The translations under genes and the position numbers were made by a program. Shown piece by piece: positions 57,426 to 64,000 of a stretch of DNA of 64,000 bases (positions are counted from its first letter, which is position 1; each line of letters opens with the position of its first letter). This DNA is from Galeruca laticollis (lineage: Eukaryota; Arthropoda; Insecta; Coleoptera; Chrysomelidae), in the NCBI GenBank assembly GCA_963921935.1, contig OY998176.1:95549415-95613414 (forward strand), given 5' to 3'. The notes beneath the pieces were generated by a model. The model had not been told where the DNA came from, searched no databases, and saw nothing but the letters and a program-made list of their open reading frames with translations.

Positions 57426-58519
57426 AAGCTTACTAATAATTATAAAATAAGATTTGTCGCAAATAAATCAAGGTCAAATATTTCAATAATTGATAGTGTA
57501 ACTGTGATTTTCATATGGTAATATGATGAGTATATCAAAACGGAAATGAGTTTAACACATTATTTTCAGTTAAATATACAAGTAAATTTTGAATAGGGGT
57601 GTAGACTCTATCCAAATGAAAACAATATTCTTACGTATGGTGGTAGTTCATATTGTAGAAATACTAAAAATACAATAGTTCTGCTTATTTTTAAGCCAGT
57701 CAATCAATATTTAATAAATAAAATCTAATTTTCATCAGTCTCAAGTCCCGTAACATTGAACCCCAATCAGACTTTATCACGTCATATGTTCCCAAAAAGC
57801 ATATGACGCTGTCAAAACTCTTCGTTGTTTGGTTGAAGTATCAAATGGTTTCTAGGCAATCCAATCAAAATTAGCTTGTTTAAACTTTGAAAACTTATAT
57901 AAACATAAAGGAGAGAGGATTTATTAAGGCAAACAATGAACAAATGACGTCACCGCAGTATTTGCGCTTTCGCACGAAATTTGGAAAGTTATTTAAAACA
58001 CTTGATTTTTAAGTCTCTAGTCACACTGAAAAAAACCTCTTGTTTTAAGTACATGAGAAATTGATTGAAGATATTCATTACTTTGAATATGGCCAACACC
58101 CTCGGGTTCTTAATTCAAAAGAGCTGTGCTCTTCCTTTTTTATTTTAATACGGTATTGGAAGAAGGAAATGGTGTTCACATTGAAGATAATTCTATCTTC
58201 AGGCAAGTGAAGTGTTTCGTTAAAATTTATTGTGTTGATATCCTTTTATGCTGATCATTGTTCCAGTGCGTACAATATTTTTAACAGTGCATTTCAAGTA
58301 CATTTTTGTTAATACAAGAACATAATCTCTTCGCTAGAGATATTATAATCCTGAAGTTAAATAATTTTTCTTTATTCATGATCATGATTCGCTTATCCAA
58401 AGAATTCGAATAGTCTATAATTACTCTAATTAGGGAGTTCGTATATAAGTATATCAGAATATTGGAACAATAGAAATAAATTCCAGTATAAAATTATGGC
58501 TACTCTCTTAACCTATATA
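57426..58519. other. unannotated stretch (intron candidate)
   Basis: An acceptor-like TTATTTTCAG near 57,570 leads quickly to a stop. Nothing else recognised. Confidence 0.35.
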
Positions 58520-61118
58520 CAGTGTCCACTATAATGTTCGCTATATATGGAAAAAAAATTTAGTTGTACTGTATAGGAAAATTTAATGTATGCGATCGAT
58601 ACTGCATGGTCGATAACCTAAATAACATTTTGACATTAGTCACGTGAATACTGTAATGGCCGCAAGTTAGAAAAATTCGATGGAAAAATGCGAAAAGGGG
58701 GGTAAGATGTCAAAATATCGAAAAAAGTTATTTGGAAAAAGTGATAAGAATGATATTTTAGGAGTAAGTACGAAATTTGGAGCAAAAAAACAAAAAAATA
58801 AGAATTTTCGTATTTTCCCTAATGCGGTCTTCTGAAATGATATTGCCCGAATTTCATTGTTGGAAAACTTCAAGTAACACAATATATAATGTATAAACAT
58901 AAAACTATTCAAAATTATTTATTAAAGTCGTTCGTAGAGAATCAAATAGAAGTATTAGTTGAGCAATTGTAACTTTTCTGTAGCAATATCCTGTATCTTG
59001 TCAATTTGTGAAGTTTAAAATAATTTAGTATTGATACCACAATTGAAAAGAACCGTTTGTGATATTTTGAAGAAATATTTCATTACATTATCAAAACTCA
59101 TTACCTACTCATAATAATAAAAATAAATTGAATTAGTTGACCAACTTATTACTATTTCTTAAAACAATATTTAACAGATTACCCATTAACTTGATACTAA
59201 TAAATAATTCAAAACACAAATTCAAAATTCTAGATGCCCTCCATCTCGTTCCATATATTTCACCGTCCTGAAATTAATTTCTCTCTGAAAATTTCGGAGC
59301 GTACTTTGACTATGAGCATATACGCAATCCCTTATGCATTGTTCTAAATGTACGACGTCTCTCAAGGATCTTTCTCGATAAACCTTGTTTTTTAAATACC
59401 CTCTCAAGGGAAAGTCCAGAGGGCTTAGGTCCGGGGTCCCAGCGGGCCAATGATTAACTGAATAGCGACTTATCCAATGCTCACCAAATTCGTTATCTAA
59501 CCATCCTCTGACTTCACGAGTTGAATGAATTGATGCACCGTCCTGTTGAAAATACAGATTGGCTCGCTTTGCCAGTAGGATATCATCCAAAAATTGGGTT
59601 ATTTCTTTTTACAACAAAGTTGAATAAGTCTGGCATTAAGGTTTTCTATAAAGAAAAATGGACTAATAATTTGACAATTCCAAATTCCGCAGCATACATT
59701 AACCTTGCATCTGTATTGGTCTTTATTTGCTATAAAAAAATGGGGGTTTGTGTCTGCCCATCAACGACAGTTTTGCGAGCTATCTGTTCCATTTTCTGTG
59801 AAATTTGAATTCTCTTCTATTATTCCTTGATACCAAGTGCAAAAATTAAACCGGGCGTCGTAATCTCTATCCTTCAGAACTTGAATGAATGTAGGTTTGT
59901 ATGGTAGAAACTTATTGCTTTTCAGAATACGGCCAATTGAGCTTGAAAAAATATTGATGTTTTGATAAACTTGCGCTATGGATACCTCAAGATTTTCTGC
60001 AACGGTCAAAAGCACTTCCAAACTATTTTCTTCATTAACCACAGTTTTTTCATGAGGCACTTTGAATTTATTTTCAACTGAATCAGTTTCCTCAAAAGTC
60101 TTTAATAATCTCGCTACAGTAAAATGGACGTTTTGGCCAGAATGTCTTTGGTCAAAATATTAGGAGCTTCTCTTGAGCATTTCGAATTTTTTCCGCAAAT
60201 GAGAACCAACTCTATATTTTCTTCACGTGACAGTGAAGAAGGCATTTTCAATAAAAATATCTTAACAGAATGTGTAAATAGAAGTAAGTAAACTTAACGA
60301 AAACGAAAAATTACGGATCAAATGTCACCATGATGTTACATGAGTATTAATTTATGATTTGAAAGCCCGCTTCCTTAATTTGAAATTTTGTATTGCCGCA
60401 AAATTGCTAGAAAAAATGGGCTCTAAAGATAGTAAATTATCTTGTCATAATATTAGCGCATTTGGGTTTTTGACAATATTATTTCAAAAAGGAAATATTA
60501 CGCTTATTATTAAATAATAATTTAATAATTATTATTACTGTAGTCAATATTTTGAAACTTTGATGACATATGAACATTAACAACGGATCTTTTCAATTGG
60601 AATGTCACAATTAAATTATTTGAAACTGCACAAACTGACAATATACAAGGCATTGCTACAGAAATGTTTCATGCGCTCAACGACAATTTTCATTTTATTC
60701 TCTAGGAATGACCTAATTCAATACTTCTGAATAATTTTACCCTTACACATTAAACACTGCGTTACCCGAACTACTTCAACAATAAAATCGGTGCAATATC
60801 AGTTCAGAAGAACGCCATGGCGAAAAATACGATTTTTTTTTTGTTCTTATCGCTCCAAGTTTCATACGTGGCCCTAAAATATCATTCTGATTAGTTTTTC
60901 CAAATAACTTTTTCCGAGATATTTTGCCACTTAACCCCACTCTTCGCATTTTGAAATTAAATTTTTCGAATTTGCCGTCATGACAGTGGCCACGTGACTG
61001 ATGTTAAAATATATTTTTAGGTTATCGACCATGCTGGATCGATCGCATATATTAAATTTTCCTATATACTACGACTAAAATTTGTTCCCATATGTAGCGA
61101 ATATTATGGTGGACACGA
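58520..61118 (-). mobile_element. mariner-like element with ~290-bp TIRs
   Basis: 58520-58805 and 60833-61118 are inverted copies (shared words GTGTCCAC, GGAAAATTTAAT, ATGCGATCGAT, CATGGTCGATAACCTAAA, GTTATTTGGAAAAA, AATGATATTTTAG). Both outer ends are next to TA. The transposase relic lies between, on the minus strand. Confidence 0.88.
59222..60245 (-). pseudogene. mariner-like transposase relic
   Basis: The N-terminus MPSSLSREENIELVLICGKN is followed by broken sequence, then ENSLEVLLTVAENLEVSIAQ, SSSIGRILKSNKFLPYKPTF, and FNFCTWYQGIIEEN. The first catalytic site reads NFTENGTD, so the Asp of the FTDE-type motif is lost. Later: RPIQMQG, QFLDDILLAKRANLYFQQDG (second Asp kept), VRGWLDNEFGEHWISR, WPAGTPDLSPLDFPLRGYLK (third acidic residue kept). 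At least five stops or frameshifts. Normally the protein binds the TIRs and moves the element at TA sites. Confidence 0.87.
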
Positions 61119-62580
61119 TATATGATATTGTATGATGTGTGAAAAAATAAGTTATATGATTAATGACAAATAATATATTTATTAAAAAACGTTAAGTTCT
61201 TAACAAAATAAAAAACAAACAAAAACGTTTAATTCTAATAAACAGTTAAGGGAATAATCGAAGATATAATTTTTTGAAAAAAATTACAAATAAAATTTTG
61301 ATAAATATGAATGCTGCTTTGTCTAAGTTGAGGGTCCAGTATCAGATATATTCATATAATCAGAACTATTGGTGCTGTATTATTCTCAATGTAAGAAGAA
61401 TTCAGGTCAGATGACACATTGGTCAGCTCTAAGTCAATAATAGGGTGTTTGTATTTCTGCTTCTTGATCGGTATTATTTCAAATAAATTAGTGAACTTAT
61501 TTTAATTTCAAGAATAAATTATGTGATCTCAAATTATCTATATCAGTGTGAACTGTTGCATTACCAAATATATTAGTTTCGATATAGGAAAAAGTACGTT
61601 GACTAAGTGCTATGAAGTAATGAAAAAACAATGTTTTTCTAATAAGAACAGTAATCTTTATTAATATGTATACGTACATTTACCATACCACAATACTTAT
61701 ATTTTATGTTTGTAGGTTTTCTACCAGTTTTTTCAGGTTAACTTTGTCACTCATAATCTCCCAAAAGCTTGAATAGTTTCCGAAAAATTTTTCGACGGGC
61801 GAATTTATTGAAAATTTTACACCTGTCATTTTAAGCCAATTACATACTGTAATTTCGATAGGTCCCATAGCAAGCTTCAACTTTTTCGGAAATTTTTTCC
61901 TCCTGTCCAACTTGGCAAACAAAATTTAAAAGTGGAAAACATATGATTGAAAAATCACTACCATTTCAGAATTTTGCTTTGTACTGTTTTTACTTATTTC
62001 AAAATAGTAAATAGATACAAACAATGACCAAATATTTGTTTCGAGATTTATTCTATTAACGCTAAATGTTTTTGAGATTCTGGCTGAACCTCCTCTCTTT
62101 GTAACGGAGAGTAACGACCCACTATGCAAATAAATATTACCGTTATGTTAATTCAACATCACATTGTGATAATGTTCTCCCTTTTTTTACTCCTGTTTTC
62201 ATCACATGCACATCTATACAACCGCTTATGCCCAGCTTGTGGCTGTTAACTTTTGTGATGTTTCAACTTAACTTCTCAGCGATGTTGAAGCGCTGTCTTT
62301 TTACATTAACTTGATGTTACTAGAACTTCCTCAAAAGGAAGTCTTTATAACGAACTAAAAACAACATTTCTGTTACATTCTGAAATGCCTTTTACCATCT
62401 TGTCGATGTTAATGCAATGTCTAAAAAATAACATCTTATCACTGATCTAAATGCGACATTTCAAAAACAATACAGTGTATTCTCGTAGATGTTGTATGGA
62501 CATTATATAATCCTCTAAATAATATACCTCAAAACATTCTGGATGACGTCCTATAGATGTTTCTGTGCCTAATCAGCAAA
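61119..62580. other. unannotated AT-rich stretch
   Basis: Two short minus frames (61,704-61,922, Lys-rich, and 61,926-62,129) are not recognised. No repeat structure found. Confidence 0.35.
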
Positions 62581-62582
62581 TA

Positions 62583-63604
62583 CAGGGTGAACAACTAAGA
62601 ACGTCGGCTGTCGGCCATATTTCAAAAAACAGTCATAGTACAACTTTAAAAAAATACCTTCAGGAAAATGGCCCTGAAAAATCGCTGGAAAATATTTTTA
62701 AGTTCCTAAAATATCTCCTATGGGGTGGAATGAACACTTAAAAACATAATACTGTGATTATCTCCAAAAAAGACAAACTAAACGTATCCTAGAAATACAA
62801 TGTTTGATATATTGTTGAGATAATGAAAAAATGTAGTTAGGGTGTTTTGTCTTTATTGTTCAAGAAGGGGTGGGGGAAGGTTCAACCCAAACAACAAATG
62901 TCGTAACACATTTTTTGTTAATCGACATCCATGTTTTTGGATTCATTTGAAAGAGTTTTTCCTTTTTAATAAGAAATGCTTAACAAAAATAACAAAATTG
63001 CACAATTTTGTCAACGCTTTGATAAAAGTCCACAATTTTCCCATTTTTCTCAGAAATTTCAAATGTAATGAGGCGTTTTTTAAATTCTGATGAGAAGGGG
63101 TTAAAAAAATAGGAATCTATTCCAAGATATAAGATTTACAATATCAGATATAAAAATTAAAAAAATGCTCCAATTTACATTTGAAATTTCCGAGTGGATA
63201 CAAAATTATCTAATTTTGTTATCAATCTTATTAAACAGAAAAACTTTCAAATGCAGCTAAAATCATTAATATCGGTTGAAAAACGGAAAAGTTATACATT
63301 TGTTCATAAGTTTGAACCTTTCCCACCCATTATTCTTCAAATAATGGCAGAAAATCTCCTCAATTAAATTTATTCATAATCTCATCAAGATTTCAAAAAT
63401 AGTATTTTTAGAACACATTTAGTATGTTTTTTTAGAGTATTATGTTCTCGAGTGTTCATTCCACCCCTAGCGGATATTTTAGAGGCTGCAAAATATTTTC
63501 CAGCAATTTTTCAGGATCCCTTAACTAAAGGTAATTTTTTTGAACGTTGTACCATGATTCTTTTCTGAGATATGGTCTACAGTCGTTTTTAGTTGTTCAT
63601 CCTG
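62583..63604. mobile_element. ~1 kb foldback element flanked by TA
   Basis: The left arm CAGGGTGAACAACTAAGAAC is the reverse complement of the right end (CAGGATGAACAACTAAAAAC). Similarity continues inward through most of both arms: e.g. GGGGTGGAATGAACACT against AGTGTTCATTCCACCCC, GAAAGGTTCAA-type and GAAATTTCAAATGTAA blocks. It reaches a centre near 63.1 kb. Both ends are flanked by TA. No coding capacity; the 82-residue frame inside is incidental. Confidence 0.88.
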
Positions 63605-63606
63605 TA

Positions 63607-64000
63607 CATTTAAAATAAAATAGCAAAAAAGCAATAAAGGATTTAAAACGTTTATTCACTATTGATGGACAGTACAGTAAATATGAAAAAAACAGTTACA
63701 AAATTAGAAAAAAAAATATCTTATCCAACAATTCAACCTAAAAAAAATAGAATTGTGTAAGCATATTACATAACAAGTCTGGGAAGTGGAAACTATTGAC
63801 TACATTCAGTGAAAGCAAGAAATAAAAAAGTGTATATTCATCCGTAGTTACCATAACGTAACATACTTTGAAACTGAATTAATAAAGTTTAACGGATACA
63901 CATACATTACAGCTAGTTTACAGAATTTATTAGAATAGTTTTTTAATTATATTAAAACTAATAAAAATTTTACACCATGAAGATTCAATGAAACATTACG
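63607..64000. other. unannotated AT-rich stretch
   Basis: Nothing recognised. Confidence 0.4.

Noticed and set aside
57560..57600. Second exon for the signal-peptide gene after TTATTTTCAG
   Set aside because: The joined frame reaches a stop within about ten codons, so it is not a convincing exon.
61704..62129. Two adjacent minus ORFs as a small host gene
   Set aside because: No recognised motif, no convincing splice sites and no coding bias; kept only as unannotated.

Overview
This 64 kb window looks like AT-rich, gene-poor intergenic DNA from an arthropod, most likely an insect. The evidence is a mosaic of element families common in insect genomes: pogo, mariner, Tc1, hAT and PIF/Harbinger DNA transposons; gypsy-like and BEL/Pao LTR elements; Penelope-like elements; and RTE-, CR1-, I- and Jockey-type LINEs. 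There are long (AT)n tracts, spliceosomal intron signals, and a primer site matching an animal tRNA-Lys 3' end. The species or order cannot be determined from the sequence alone. I recognise no intact conserved host gene. The only host-gene signal is a candidate signal-peptide first exon near 57.37 kb.

Layout. 0-1.1 kb: broken pogo/Tigger transposase (minus). 1.7-7.7 kb: Penelope RT scrap with an (AT)n tract, then a gypsy-like LTR element with ~2 kb LTRs, a tRNA-Lys primer site and a coiled-coil gag but no recognisable pol. 7.7-8.4 kb: LINE fragment joined to the truncated 3' LTR. 9.1-13.0 kb: relics of PIF/Harbinger (transposase plus MADF-BESS partner), a ZBED-type hAT, a Tc1-like element and a gypsy gag. 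13.1-20.2 kb: CR1-like, RTE-like and I-clade LINE relics.

23.4-33.4 kb: a large BEL/Pao element. It has two LTRs and a gag with a duplicated zinc-knuckle module, but no recognisable pol. It holds several tandem-repeat arrays, several of them built on hairpin-forming dyads, a 1,026-bp tandem duplication that copied part of the 3' LTR, and a Penelope element with ~600-bp inverted arms nested inside an 88-bp array. 33.7-35.5 kb: hAT transposase broken by one stop codon, with a clear right TIR that abuts a minus-strand LINE (35.5-37.05 kb).

38.0-42.9 kb: two opposed arrays of a GGCTCC-type motif flank a C2H2 zinc-finger ORF and an old long palindrome; this may be an unrecognised DNA transposon. 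42.9-48.2 kb: RTE-like scrap and a second gypsy-like element with a coiled-coil gag, an integrase C-terminus and a polypurine tract. 48.9-50.3 kb: an intron-containing DDE transposase pseudogene. 51.2-56.1 kb: Jockey fragment interrupted by a 4.4 kb pogo-like element with TIRs, a TA duplication and subterminal motif repeats. 58.5-61.1 kb: a mariner-like element with ~290-bp TIRs. 62.6-63.6 kb: a ~1 kb near-complete palindrome flanked by TA.

There are no operons. The genes do not form a host pathway; each is part of a transposition machinery and nearly all are disrupted. The most unusual structures are the hairpin-array block of the BEL element, the opposed motif arrays around the zinc-finger ORF, and the nested inverted Penelope copy. 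All calls come from reading the sequence; no alignment or database search was run.
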